Assembly (NCBI RefSeq): GCF_004208515.1
Contig: NZ_SGIM01000015.1
Coordinates: 1 to 62,343 of the forward strand
Length of the DNA stretch: 62,343 nt
From: Acinetobacter halotolerans
GTDB lineage: Bacteria > Pseudomonadota > Gammaproteobacteria > Pseudomonadales > Moraxellaceae
Direction of reading: 5' to 3'
Positions 26,566 to 35,941 of this stretch are shown here, one piece after another. Both the position numbers and the translations under genes were made by a program. The notes beneath the pieces are model-generated. The model made no database searches. It was not told the DNA's origin and worked only from the letters and a program-made list of their open reading frames with translations. Numbering within the stretch: position 1 is the first letter of the stretch; each line of letters opens with the position of its first letter.

Positions 26566-27248
26566 TATAAAGTGCCCCATTGTCTCAATAAATTATGATA
26601 ATGACTGGTGAGCGCAACAACTTCTTCTGAATCCCCGAGTTGTTGTCTGAGTCTTAAGATGGTCATATCCAAATTGAATAACATGTTGCGTTGCCAATCA
26701 TCTTTGACCATGCTTTGAATCCATGTGAATGCGGCAATGCGACTACCCTGAGTCACTGGCTCAACGCGGTGTAGGCTGGTAGAGGGATATAAAATGGCAT
26801 CACCTGCATCCAATTTGACTTCATGGCTGCCATAAGTGTCCTCTACAATCAGTTCACCACCCTCATATTCATCAGGTTCGGATAGAAAAACGGTAATCGA
26901 GACATCGGTGCGAATAGCAGTGCCTGTCTGAGATGAATACTGGATGGCGCTGTCGACATGATTGCCATAACTGCCATGACTTTGATAGCAATTAAACATA
27001 GGGACTAGAATATGTTGAGGAAGTGCAGCAGAGCGAAGCAATAGATTTTGTTGCAATGCCGTTAATACGGACTGACTAATCAATGGGTATAAATCACTTT
27101 GAATATCGACTTGTAAGTTGTTTTTGGTCTGTTGAGCTTGTACGCCCGCACTTTGAGCGCCGTTGACCCAAAGTTCAGGCAGTTTGAGTTGCTCACGGAG
27201 TTCAGTGACTTGTTGCGTGTTCAATAGTTCAGGAATATGCAACATCAT
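26565..27248 (-). CDS. piuC: Fe(II)/2-oxoglutarate-dependent PKHD-type hydroxylase PiuC
   Basis: 227 residues of the PiuC/YbiX family. The iron ligands are the His and Asp of GNHVDSAIQ and the His of TSLHRVEPV; the 2-oxoglutarate-binding Arg follows in SRIAAFTW. Genes of this family regularly sit next to catecholate siderophore receptors, as here (125 bp after piuA). The natural substrate is unknown. It is coupled to the FMN-enzyme gene through a TAATG overlap. Confidence 0.92.
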   Translation of the reverse strand: MMLHIPELLNTQQVTELREQLKLPELWVNGAQSAGVQAQQTKNNLQVDIQSDLYPLISQSVLTALQQNLLLRSAALPQHILVPMFNCYQSHGSYGNHVDSAIQYSSQTGTAIRTDVSITVFLSEPDEYEGGELIVEDTYGSHEVKLDAGDAILYPSTSLHRVEPVTQGSRIAAFTWIQSMVKDDWQRNMLFNLDMTILRLRQQLGDSEEVVALTSHYHNLLRQWGTL

Positions 27249-27278
27249 CTTTAAAAACCTTCTAATACGAAACAGCCT

Positions 27279-27303
27279 GCTAGAAAATTATACCTTTTCT
27301 AGC
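27279..27303. repeat. Hairpin between piuA and piuC
   Basis: GCTAGAAAA and TTTTCTAGC form a perfect 9-bp stem with a 7-nt loop in the 125-bp gap. With few GC pairs and no T run after it on the minus strand, it is better read as an RNA-stability or processing hairpin, or a weak attenuator. Confidence 0.45.
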
Positions 27304-27373
27304 AAGCTGTGTTTGGGGGCAGTTGATGTTTTAACAGACCCTGTGGTTAATTTGAAAGACACAAATAAATCAT

Positions 27374-29620
27374 TTAGAACTTATAGTTAAATGTTAAGGC
27401 CGCTGAACGAGGTTGACCTAAAACAAAACGGCTACCACCATTGTTTAATGCGCTGATATATTCCTTATCCGCTAGGTTATAAACATTGAGGTTTACAGAG
27501 GCATTTTTGTTGATGCTATAACCTGCCATCGCATCAAACACCACATAAGATGGGACTTTTGGCATGTTTGCTGGAGCGTCTGTTACATCTACAACACGTT
27601 TTTGTTCATCGACATAACGAGCGCCTAAACCAAGTTTAAAGCCAGCGATGTCATAAGTGGTCCATAACGAAGCAGTCCAATCTGGTGACCAACGCACAGA
27701 ATCAGTTTTAAGTAAGCTACCATTGCTTATACGTGCTTGATCTAATTGTTTGGTTTTCATGTGAGCAACGCCCGCAGAAATGTTCCACGCATCGGTAATT
27801 TGACCAACAACACCTAGTTCTACGCCTTGAACACGTGTTTTACCTTCTTGCATTGGTTCTAGCGTAATTGGATCAACTGTAAACTGGTTTTCATTTTCAG
27901 TGTGATAAACCGCAGTCGTCAATGCTAATTTATTCTTTAATACATCCCATTTCCCACCAATTTCATAGTGATGTGTTTCTTGAGCCTTACCACGTGGATT
28001 ATTGGCCGCTTGAGTGCCAGATGTTGCATCAGATAGGTTGAAGTTTGCACTTCCTGGAGGCGTCAGTGATTTCGCATAAGATGCATACACACTGCTGTTT
28101 TCGGTAGGTTTAAATAAGCTACCAAGTTTCCAACTAACTAATGTGTCATGAGCCTTTAAATCTGTTGGGGTTTCTACCGCAGTTGCCGCGGCAATAGCAA
28201 GTGCATCATAGGTGGTATGGTAATAATCCACACGGACACCACCATTAAACTGTAGTCGGTTATTCAGCAACTTAATCGTGTCAAACAAATATGCTGCAGC
28301 TGTTTGAGTTTCGCCATTACCATAAGCACCTGTGTAAACCAGTTTTGGCATCTCATCATGGTGATTTGGGTTGTATAAATTCGCTGGAGGAGGCGTAATC
28401 GTTGTTTGTCCTGGCATTTGTGTGGCTAAAGTACGGGATATTTGCTGTTCTTGCAGAAACTCTAAACCTGCAACGAGATCATGTTCGACTACACCTGTTT
28501 TAAAGTTGAAGTTTAATGCTGAAAGATTGGCCAAGATCTTATTTTCTTGATTTACACCTTGATACGACCGCGCAATCTTCCAGTTTTTTGGATCACTTGA
28601 ACCATCTTTGTCGATTGCATTAATACCTGTTAAAACACGGTTCATCTGGGATTTACCATAACGAGTGGTATTGGTAAATTGAACGTTCTCGCCAAAATCA
28701 CTTTCGATTTTCGCCGTGATCATATCTGCATCAATATCTTCATAGTCATTGATGTTGCCATAATAGTTTGATCGGTCTACAGCAGGTGCTTTATTGATTT
28801 CAGCATCCGCATTATAGAAGCCTTTCATGCCAATGGTTGGGATACCACCATCAGGGATGTTACGTTGGCGAATATGCTGAGAATACAAATAAAAACGGGT
28901 ATCAGTGTTCAAACCAAATGCAATCGAGGGAGCTACAGCCCAACCATTATTTTCAACGACATCTCGACCTTCAACACCGCCATCTTGGCCCATTGCATTG
29001 AAGCGAATAGCTACATTTTCATTGATTGCTTGGTTGATGTCAGCAGTCAAACGTGCATTTTCAGCCGTGTTATAACGTGCTGAAACCTCACTGCTATTTT
29101 CAGCTTTCGGTAATTTGGTGACTAAATTGATATAGCCTGATGCAGAACCGCGACCAGCTTCTGCACCTGATGGACCTTTTACAACTTCGATTTGTTCTAA
29201 GTTAAATACATCACGGCTGACCGCACCAAGATCACGGACACCATCAACATAGGTTGAAGTTTGGGTCGAGAAACCACGCATTTGAAATGTGTCACCTGCG
29301 CTAGTGTTCCCATTTTCCCCCATTTGTAGCGTGATTCCCGGAGTATTACGCAATGCTTCAATCAGTGAAGCGGCGCCTTGTTCTTGTAAGAGTTCTTTTT
29401 TGATGACTTGTATGGTTTGTGGTGTATCAACTAAAGGTTGTGTGTATTTTGGCGAACTTATCTCGTCGGCTTTGTAGCTGTTTTCTGCTCTTACTTCAAT
29501 CGTTGGAAGTTTTTTAACATTTTCCTGTGCTGTGGCGGCATGTGCAGTTAAGGGGAGGCTTGCAGCAAGTGCAACTAATTGTGGAGTACCAAGGTGTTTA
29601 CGACTTTTGATTTTTGCCAT
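27374..29620 (-). CDS. piuA: TonB-dependent siderophore receptor PiuA
   Basis: 748 residues. A signal peptide (ending AHA) is followed by a TonB box region (LPTIEVRAENSY), a plug domain (about 50-170, with VDTPQTIQVI, PGITLQMG, FQMRGF and VDGVRD) and a 22-strand barrel ending in an aromatic residue (ALTFNYKF). It imports ferric catecholate siderophores across the outer membrane using TonB energy. The frame opens at a TTG (29665), but the ATG at 29620 starts a normal signal sequence. A Fur box is in its promoter. Confidence 0.93.
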   Translation of the reverse strand: MAKIKSRKHLGTPQLVALAASLPLTAHAATAQENVKKLPTIEVRAENSYKADEISSPKYTQPLVDTPQTIQVIKKELLQEQGAASLIEALRNTPGITLQMGENGNTSAGDTFQMRGFSTQTSTYVDGVRDLGAVSRDVFNLEQIEVVKGPSGAEAGRGSASGYINLVTKLPKAENSSEVSARYNTAENARLTADINQAINENVAIRFNAMGQDGGVEGRDVVENNGWAVAPSIAFGLNTDTRFYLYSQHIRQRNIPDGGIPTIGMKGFYNADAEINKAPAVDRSNYYGNINDYEDIDADMITAKIESDFGENVQFTNTTRYGKSQMNRVLTGINAIDKDGSSDPKNWKIARSYQGVNQENKILANLSALNFNFKTGVVEHDLVAGLEFLQEQQISRTLATQMPGQTTITPPPANLYNPNHHDEMPKLVYTGAYGNGETQTAAAYLFDTIKLLNNRLQFNGGVRVDYYHTTYDALAIAAATAVETPTDLKAHDTLVSWKLGSLFKPTENSSVYASYAKSLTPPGSANFNLSDATSGTQAANNPRGKAQETHHYEIGGKWDVLKNKLALTTAVYHTENENQFTVDPITLEPMQEGKTRVQGVELGVVGQITDAWNISAGVAHMKTKQLDQARISNGSLLKTDSVRWSPDWTASLWTTYDIAGFKLGLGARYVDEQKRVVDVTDAPANMPKVPSYVVFDAMAGYSINKNASVNLNVYNLADKEYISALNNGGSRFVLGQPRSAALTFNYKF

Positions 29621-29735
29621 TGAGAGAAACCCCGAAATTGAAGTGGTAAATAACCGAACTTGCAACTTTGTGAAACTTTTACGAATAATGCGGTAAAAGT
29701 GGATAAATTGTTAAACTGTGTAACAGTGGGTGTGA

Positions 29736-29764
29736 AGTCTAATGATAATTATTATCGTTATCAA
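29736..29764 (-). promoter_or_regulatory. Promoter of piuA with embedded Fur box
   Basis: On the minus strand TTGATA (29759-29764) and TAGACT (29736-29741) are 17 bp apart. The plus-strand 19-mer at 29744-29762, GATAATTATTATCGTTATC, matches the Fur consensus at 16 of 19 positions and fills the spacer, so iron-loaded Fur would block RNA polymerase. Confidence 0.78.
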
Positions 29765-30033
29765 TATCTTTATTTATGGCTATCTGAATTTTTATTTTTA
29801 AGTAATTGATATTTAAATTTATATACTGAAATTGATATTAACGATGGATGATGTTGTATATTTTTATAGTAATGATCGATAAAAATAAGCATTTGTTATT
29901 TAATATAAAAAAATATAAAAAACTTTGATTTTTTTGTATGCTTGATGTGATGTAGGGGATAGTGATAATCGGTAAGAAAAATATATAATTTTTCAGTCAA
30001 ACGGAAATAATGGGCTATTTCTAGTATCCGATT

Positions 30034-30061
30034 TTGTATATCTGAAAAGTTGTCATATAAT
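30034..30061 (+). promoter_or_regulatory. Promoter of tig
   Basis: A perfect TATAAT at 30056-30061 with TTGTAT 16 bp upstream; the tig ATG is 48 bp further on. Confidence 0.6.
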
Positions 30062-30108
30062 GTGGCACTTTAAAAAATTGTTATTACTAACTATATATCG
30101 AGGAAGCC

Positions 30109-31440
30109 ATGCAAGTAACGACTGAAGCGGTTTCGGGCGTTGCCCGTCGTTTAAATGTTTCTGTACCGACGAGCCGTGTTAACGAGCAGTTTGAAGCTCG
30201 CTTACAGCGCACTGCCAAAACTGTGAAGATCAACGGCTTCCGTCCAGGTAAAGTGCCTTTAAATGTAGTACGCCGTGAATATGGCGCGGGCATTTATCAA
30301 GAAGTTGTGAATGACATCATTCGTGACACCGTTTTTGAAGCAATTCAACAAGAAAAAATCAATGCTGTCGGTATGCCGAACATTGAAAAAGTTGAAAACA
30401 AAGATGATGTTTTAGTTTACGAAGCAACTGTAGAAGTTTATCCAGAAGTTGAAGTGAAAGCTTTTGCTGATTTGGAAATTGAGCGTAAATCATCAGAAAT
30501 CAACGATAAAGACGTTGATACCATGATCGAAAACTTGCAAAAACAACGTCAAACTTGGGCTGTAACCAAAGGTATGGCGAAGAAAGACATGCAAGTGACT
30601 TTCGACTTTGAAGGTACTGTTGATGGTGAGAAGTTCGAAGGCGGTACGGCTGAAGACTTTAAACTGGTACTTGGTTCAGGTCGTATGATCCCAGGTTTTG
30701 AAGATGGTATCGTAGGCATGAAAGCAGGCGAAGAGAAAGTTATTGACGTGACTTTCCCTGAAGATTACCAAGCTGAAAACTTGGCTGGTAAAGCTGCTCA
30801 ATTCAAAATCACAGTGAAGCAAGTTGAAAAACCAAAGCTTCCTGAAATTGATGCTGAATTTTTACAGATTTTTGGTGTGACTGAAGAAGAAGGCTTAGAA
30901 AAGTTAAAAGCTGATGTTCGCAAGAACATGGATCGTGAAGTCCGTAACGGTCTTCGCAACCAAATTAAACAAGCTGCATTTGATGCGCTTGTTGCTGCAA
31001 ACGAAATTGAAGTACCAGCTTCAATGGTTGCTCAAGAAATTGACCGTCAACGTCAACAAATGATCCAACAGTTTACCCAACAGTTTGGTGCTCAAGGTGC
31101 GCAATCATTTGATAGCAGCATGCTTCCTGATGAGCTATTCAAAGAACAAGCTGAAAAATCAGTTAAACTCGGTGTGTTGGTTAGCAAAGTAATGGCTGAT
31201 GCGAAACTTGAAGTTGATCAAGCACGTGTAGAAGCTTATATCGATGACATGGCTTCTTCTTATGAAGATCCAACAGAAGTTGTTGAATACTTTAAAACTG
31301 ACAAACAGCAACGTGCTCAAATTGAAGCTGTGGTTTTAGAAGACCAAGTTGTTGATCATATTTTAGCAGCTGCTAAAGTAAATGAAGTAGCGGTAAGCTA
31401 TGAAGACTTATTGAAAGAGCAACAAGCTCGCCGTGGCTAA
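30109..31440 (+). CDS. tig: Trigger factor
   Basis: 443 residues, a ribosome-bound chaperone and prolyl isomerase. The N-terminal ribosome-binding domain has the signature [18 protein letters not shown] (residues about 43-60), followed by an FKBP-like PPIase domain (about 160-240, [17 protein letters not shown] and [16 protein letters not shown]) and the helical C-terminal cradle. GAGGAAG precedes the ATG. It is followed by clpP and clpX, the conserved tig-clpP-clpX order. Confidence 0.98.
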   Translation: MQVTTEAVSGVARRLNVSVPTSRVNEQFEARLQRTAKTVKINGFRPGKVPLNVVRREYGAGIYQEVVNDIIRDTVFEAIQQEKINAVGMPNIEKVENKDDVLVYEATVEVYPEVEVKAFADLEIERKSSEINDKDVDTMIENLQKQRQTWAVTKGMAKKDMQVTFDFEGTVDGEKFEGGTAEDFKLVLGSGRMIPGFEDGIVGMKAGEEKVIDVTFPEDYQAENLAGKAAQFKITVKQVEKPKLPEIDAEFLQIFGVTEEEGLEKLKADVRKNMDREVRNGLRNQIKQAAFDALVAANEIEVPASMVAQEIDRQRQQMIQQFTQQFGAQGAQSFDSSMLPDELFKEQAEKSVKLGVLVSKVMADAKLEVDQARVEAYIDDMASSYEDPTEVVEYFKTDKQQRAQIEAVVLEDQVVDHILAAAKVNEVAVSYEDLLKEQQARRG

Positions 31441-31460
31441 TCTATCAAGAGTTGAGAAGA

Positions 31461-31483
31461 AAGGCGCGTAAGCGCCTTTTTTT
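31461..31483 (+). terminator. Terminator of tig
   Basis: AAGGCGC and GCGCCTT around GTAA, then T6 or more, 20 bp after the stop codon. It separates tig from clpP. Confidence 0.88.
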
Positions 31484-31646
31484 ATCGGTCTTTGTCTATG
31501 TTATGAAAGTGTTAATTTGTCAAAAAATTGCCAGATTTTAGTCTAAATAATCGAATATTTCAGATTGAACCTTTTGCAATTTCATCGATTATCCCTCATA
31601 TTGTTGGCATAGATCGTGTCACAATAATTTAGGAATAAGTAAACGT

Positions 31647-32252
31647 ATGTATGTTCCAACAATTGATAATGCTTTAGTTCCAGTAGTCGTTGAGCAGTCA
31701 TCTCGCGGTGAGCGTTCATTTGATATTTTTTCACGCCTGTTACGCGAGCGTGTCATTTTCTTGACTGGGGAAGTGGAAGACAACATGGCCAACTTAATCG
31801 TTGCGCAAATGCTGTTTTTAGAAGCTGAAAACCCAGAAAAAGATATTCATCTATATATCAATTCCCCTGGCGGTTCTGTGACTGCGGGGATGGCGATTTA
31901 TGACACTATGCAGTTTATTAAACCTGATGTCGTGACTTATTGTATGGGCCAAGCTGCGTCAATGGGTGCATTCCTGTTAAATGCAGGTGCCAAAGGCAAG
32001 CGTTACTGTCTTGAAAATGCGCGTGTGATGATCCATCAACCATTAGGTGGTTTCCGTGGTCAAGCCTCAGATATTGAAATTCACGCACGTGAAATACTCT
32101 TTATTAAAGAACGTTTGAATCGTCTAATGGCCGAGCATAGTGGTCAAGACTATGAAACTGTTGCTCGTGATACAGATCGTGATAATTTCATGACTGCAAA
32201 TGCAGCTAAAGAATATGGTTTAGTTGACCAAGTCTTAAGTAAGCGCCCGTAA
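31647..32252 (+). CDS. clpP: ATP-dependent Clp protease proteolytic subunit
   Basis: 201 residues. The serine protease forms the tetradecameric chamber that works with ClpX or ClpA. The catalytic Ser105 is in GQAASMGAF and His130 in MIHQPLGG; the INSPGGSV stretch forms the oxyanion region. Length and start ([12 protein letters not shown]) agree with the family. clpX follows 30 bp later on the same strand. Confidence 0.98.
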   Translation: MYVPTIDNALVPVVVEQSSRGERSFDIFSRLLRERVIFLTGEVEDNMANLIVAQMLFLEAENPEKDIHLYINSPGGSVTAGMAIYDTMQFIKPDVVTYCMGQAASMGAFLLNAGAKGKRYCLENARVMIHQPLGGFRGQASDIEIHAREILFIKERLNRLMAEHSGQDYETVARDTDRDNFMTANAAKEYGLVDQVLSKRP

Positions 32253-32282
32253 TTTTCTAAAGATTCAAGAATTGGAGTAAAT

Positions 32283-33593
32283 ATGTCCGAACATCCTCAA
32301 GGACAAAAACATTGTTCATTTTGCGGTAAAACGCAGTCTGAAGTCGGGAAACTGATTGCAGGTGAGGACGCATATATTTGTAATGAGTGTGTGGATGTCT
32401 GCTTGGATTTGGTACAAACCAGTCAACAGGTCGAAGCTGGTGATTGGGCAAGCAAAGCCTTGCCTAAACCACATGAAATACGTGCTGCCTTAGATCAGTA
32501 TGTTATTGGACAAGATATTGCAAAGAAAACCTTATCTGTAGCAGTTTATAACCATTATAAACGCTTGAAAGCGGGTCAATCAGGTCATAAAGATCAAGAA
32601 ATTGAAATTGCGAAAAGTAATATTTTGCTAATTGGACCTACAGGTTCAGGTAAAACTTTACTTGCGCAAACACTTGCTCGTTTACTTGATGTTCCTTTTG
32701 CGATGGCAGATGCGACCACACTCACTGAAGCAGGCTATGTCGGTGAAGATGTTGAGAATATCGTACAGAAGCTGTTGCAAAAAGCAGATTATGATGTAGA
32801 GAAAGCCCAAAAAGGTATTATTTACATTGATGAAATCGATAAGATTACACGCAAATCTGAAAACCCTTCCATTACTCGTGATGTATCGGGTGAGGGCGTA
32901 CAGCAAGCATTATTGAAAATGATTGAAGGGACGGTTGCTTCTATCCCACCACAAGGTGGTCGTAAGCATCCTCAGCAAGAATTTATTCAAATTGATACTG
33001 CCAATATTCTGTTCATTTGTGGTGGTGCATTTTCAGGCTTGGAAAAAATCGTTCAACAACGTCAAGAAAAGGGCGGTATTGGTTTCACGGCTGATGTGAA
33101 GAATAAAGATGATCGGAAGAAAGTATCAGAATTATTCCGTCAGGTAGAAGCAAATGATCTTGTGAAGTTTGGGTTGATTCCTGAATTTATTGGTCGTTTG
33201 CCTGTGATCGCAACTTTAGAGGAACTGGATGAGGAAGCGCTTATGCAGATTCTGACAGAACCTAAAAATGCGTTAACTCGTCAATATCAACATCTGTTTA
33301 CGATGGAAGATGTGGACTTGGTCTTTGATGAATCTGCATTACGCGCTGTGGCAAAAAAAGCACTTGAGCGTAATACTGGTGCGCGTGGTCTACGTTCTAT
33401 TTTAGAAAATGTACTGCTTGAAACCATGTATGATTTGCCAAGTCGTACAGATGTGGGCACTGTGATTGTGGATGAAGCGGTGATCAATGGTACAGCTAAA
33501 CCGACGTTTAAAGCAGAGCGTTTACCGCAAGTGACGAATTCTGAAATCACTGAAAAGAAAGATTTAAAAGTGATAGATTCTAAATCGGCGTAA
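32283..33593 (+). CDS. clpX: ATP-dependent Clp protease ATP-binding subunit ClpX
   Basis: 436 residues. The N-terminal zinc-binding domain has Cys11, Cys14, Cys33 and Cys36. The AAA+ module shows Walker A GPTGSGKT, Walker [11 protein letters not shown], and the C-terminal sensor-2 region [10 protein letters not shown]. It also carries an IGF-type loop for ClpP docking (GGIGFTADV). It unfolds tagged substrates and feeds them to ClpP. GGAG precedes the ATG. Confidence 0.98.
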   Translation: MSEHPQGQKHCSFCGKTQSEVGKLIAGEDAYICNECVDVCLDLVQTSQQVEAGDWASKALPKPHEIRAALDQYVIGQDIAKKTLSVAVYNHYKRLKAGQSGHKDQEIEIAKSNILLIGPTGSGKTLLAQTLARLLDVPFAMADATTLTEAGYVGEDVENIVQKLLQKADYDVEKAQKGIIYIDEIDKITRKSENPSITRDVSGEGVQQALLKMIEGTVASIPPQGGRKHPQQEFIQIDTANILFICGGAFSGLEKIVQQRQEKGGIGFTADVKNKDDRKKVSELFRQVEANDLVKFGLIPEFIGRLPVIATLEELDEEALMQILTEPKNALTRQYQHLFTMEDVDLVFDESALRAVAKKALERNTGARGLRSILENVLLETMYDLPSRTDVGTVIVDEAVINGTAKPTFKAERLPQVTNSEITEKKDLKVIDSKSA

Positions 33594-33616
33594 CGCCAAA
33601 GATCTATCGTTTATCT

Positions 33617-33654
33617 AAAAAAGCATGAAAGGCTTAGCTTTTCATGCTTTTTTT
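33617..33654 (+). terminator. Terminator of clpPX
   Basis: AAAGCATGAAA and TTTCATGCTTT form a long stem flanked by A and T runs, just after the clpX stop. Confidence 0.88.
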
Positions 33655-33755
33655 ATTTGCAATTGGGCATTGAGGTGTTAATCTTAAAAAATTGAAAAAA
33701 CCGCATAGTGTTGCGTAGTTAAAAATAAATCCAAGAAAACGCCTTGAGGGATGTC

Positions 33756-34472
33756 ATGCGTTATTTAATATTGTCATTATGTTGTGCAGGGGTATTGGCT
33801 GGCTGTCAGAGTCAAAAGGCAGTTGAACAGAATCCAACAGCACTGACCGCAACGCTACCACCTGTTGATACTGAAAAAGAACCCGGTTTATTTGATCAAT
33901 ATCACGTCGGTGGCTTCACTGTAGGTGGTTGGGTCAATCAAAAGTTAGGGCAACATTTCTCACCCATTAAGCCACAAAATCAACAAGCTGCTGTGGTCTA
34001 TCTCTATCGTCCAGATACGCGATGGAATCGTCAGGAAATCGCTGCTGCAAACTTATTTATCAATGGTCATCGTATTCCAAGTTTGTTACACAATCATTAT
34101 TATTGGCTAGAATTACCCGCAGGCACTTACAGATTGAGCGTGAGCCGTCCTTTGGTTGGATTACATTTCCAAAAACCGAAATACATCGATTTTAGCGTTG
34201 ATGCTGAGCAAACTTATTTTATTAAATATGATGAAGAAAATAAGATTTCTCGAAGTGAGCCGAGTGGTCCATTTATGCCAACGCCTGAAAAAGTCGCTCG
34301 TCAAGAAATTGCATTTACACGCTTAAAATCATCAAGCTATAATTTTGTGGCACAGGATGAATCTGGCAAGATTCGCTCTAAGCCTCAAGAGCTTAAACCT
34401 GAAAAATATGATGCAAAATCAGAGGTGCATTTGGTCAAACCATTTAAGTTATGGAATCCTTTGACTTGGTAA
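33756..34472 (+). CDS. Lipoprotein with a DUF2846-like domain
   Basis: 238 residues. The signal peptide ends in a clear lipobox, LAGC, with the lipid-carrying Cys near residue 17. The middle part (about 75-185; AVVYLYRPDTRW, IFINGHRI-like LFINGHRIPSLLHNHYYWLELPAGTYRLSV, TYFIKYD) resembles DUF2846, a beta-rich domain of unknown function found in bacterial lipoproteins. A TTG four codons upstream is in frame, but GAGGG is seven bases before the ATG at 33756. Single gene. Confidence 0.78.
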   Translation: MRYLILSLCCAGVLAGCQSQKAVEQNPTALTATLPPVDTEKEPGLFDQYHVGGFTVGGWVNQKLGQHFSPIKPQNQQAAVVYLYRPDTRWNRQEIAAANLFINGHRIPSLLHNHYYWLELPAGTYRLSVSRPLVGLHFQKPKYIDFSVDAEQTYFIKYDEENKISRSEPSGPFMPTPEKVARQEIAFTRLKSSSYNFVAQDESGKIRSKPQELKPEKYDAKSEVHLVKPFKLWNPLTW

Positions 34473-34536
34473 TGTGCTCATAATTATCTATGCAGAAAAG
34501 CACAATTTGGTTGTGCCTTCTGCAAAAGTTTAAGGC

Positions 34537-35793
34537 TTAGAAATAATAGCCGAGATTAATATTAAAGCGTTGTTCAGTTTTAGAGCTATCGCCTGCAACG
34601 CTTCCCCCAATAAAAGGTTGATTTTTTGCATTGACAAAATCAACGTAACTAAAGAAATTCCCTGCAGAAACAGCAACACCAGTAGTGTTCATAAAGGTGT
34701 CACGGCTATTATCAGATTTGTCATAAATCATGCCGTAATCATTATAAAATTGCAGTTGTGAAATCGGACCCAAAGAAACGGGCAGCGTATAGGCAACATT
34801 GGCACTTAAGGATTTGGCTTGTGCTGCAATGGAGTCATAGAAGCCATATGCGCCAACAATCATACGATCCGCATTGTTGTTGACATTGTAGTCATATTGG
34901 CTGTGCTGTAATTGAACGTTCCAGCGTTGATAATTACTATTGAGATGAACTGCCCATGCATGGTAGTTTCCGACGCGTTTTTGGTTGTCATGCAGTCCAC
35001 CATAAAGTGCAGATGTTCCAATTTCACTGGAGGTCCCGCCGAGATCAAATTGATAACCTATGCGACCTGAAAGCGTATTGTATTCACCGATTTTTTGCGT
35101 TGGTTCGGCATAAATATCTTCATCGTTAGCTCGTACGCCAACAACATCATATGAGTAGCGTTTACTACGATCATCGACATAACCGTCAACGCCCCCTAAT
35201 TCATCATTTTTATAGAAACCTAAATCAAGTCGCCAATTATCTTTCATTTGGCGTGAAACGAGGATCCCAAGGTCAAAGTCATCTTCTAAGCCGATATAAT
35301 AGTTCGGACTGAAATAGTAGCTATGAGAATTATAGGGTTGATTACCAAAGCGAACAGGTGTAATCCCGGCTTTAATTTCCCAATTAGGCATGAACTCATA
35401 ACCTAGCCAAGCATATTTGACGGTTGTCATGTAGTCATAAAAGCGCAGTTCTGCACCAAGTAGAATGTCATCGACATTGCCATTAAATTTGAGTGCGATC
35501 ATATCGAAGTCAAAATCGCCATGACGATCTTTGTTACCTTTTTCGTATGAGTTAATGCCTAAATTGGCACGAACTGCACCGCCAACATCGACTTTACTTT
35601 TTTTTGCTTCAGTGCGAGTGGTCTCAGCTTGTTTGTCTAATGCTTTGGTTTGTTGTTGGTGTAGTTTGGTTTCAAGTGCAGCAAGTTGTTGTTTTAGGCT
35701 GTTTATTTGTTGCTGTAAGTCAGGTTCAGTATGAGCATAGCTGCTAGAGCAAATAGCAAGTGAAGATAAAAGTAAAAATCTTTGATAAAGCAT
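34537..35793 (-). CDS. Coiled-coil outer-membrane porin (DcaP/OprO-like)
   Basis: 418 residues. A signal peptide (ending SYA) is followed by a predicted coiled coil at about 24-65 (LQQQINSLKQQLAALETKL) and then a beta barrel rich in alternating aromatic strands, ending in the outer-membrane signature LGYYF. The N-terminal coiled coil before a barrel is the architecture of Acinetobacter DcaP trimeric porins; the barrel also recalls phosphate-selective porins. The substrate cannot be named. Confidence 0.75.
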   Translation of the reverse strand: MLYQRFLLLSSLAICSSSYAHTEPDLQQQINSLKQQLAALETKLHQQQTKALDKQAETTRTEAKKSKVDVGGAVRANLGINSYEKGNKDRHGDFDFDMIALKFNGNVDDILLGAELRFYDYMTTVKYAWLGYEFMPNWEIKAGITPVRFGNQPYNSHSYYFSPNYYIGLEDDFDLGILVSRQMKDNWRLDLGFYKNDELGGVDGYVDDRSKRYSYDVVGVRANDEDIYAEPTQKIGEYNTLSGRIGYQFDLGGTSSEIGTSALYGGLHDNQKRVGNYHAWAVHLNSNYQRWNVQLQHSQYDYNVNNNADRMIVGAYGFYDSIAAQAKSLSANVAYTLPVSLGPISQLQFYNDYGMIYDKSDNSRDTFMNTTGVAVSAGNFFSYVDFVNAKNQPFIGGSVAGDSSKTEQRFNINLGYYF

Positions 35794-35871
35794 AATATTG
35801 AGAGTTCTCCTTTTTTGATGTTTAAGCAGTGTAATAGAGTTTTTGTCGTATTTTCAAATATCAAACATTTA

Positions 35872-35902
35872 AAAAGGCATTGAGGCTAGCCTCAATGCCT
35901 TA
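35872..35902 (-). terminator. Terminator of fumA
   Basis: A perfect 28-bp palindrome centred at GCTAGC (arms AAGGCATTGAGGCT). T5 follows it on the minus strand, between fumA and the porin promoter region. Confidence 0.85.
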
Positions 35903-35941
35903 AAAGTGAATAGCACTTATATTTTGTTTATACGCGAGAGT

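Larger units (their letters stand above)
29621..30108. other. 488-bp divergent region between piuA and tig
   Basis: It contains the Fur-controlled piuA promoter on the left and the tig promoter on the right. The middle (about 29770-30020) is very AT-rich with no feature I can support. Confidence 0.6.

Noticed and set aside
31560..31625. Heat-shock (sigma-32) promoter before clpP
   Set aside because: CCCTCATATT resembles the -10 but the only TTGAA-like box is about 23 bp away, outside the usual 13-17 bp range.
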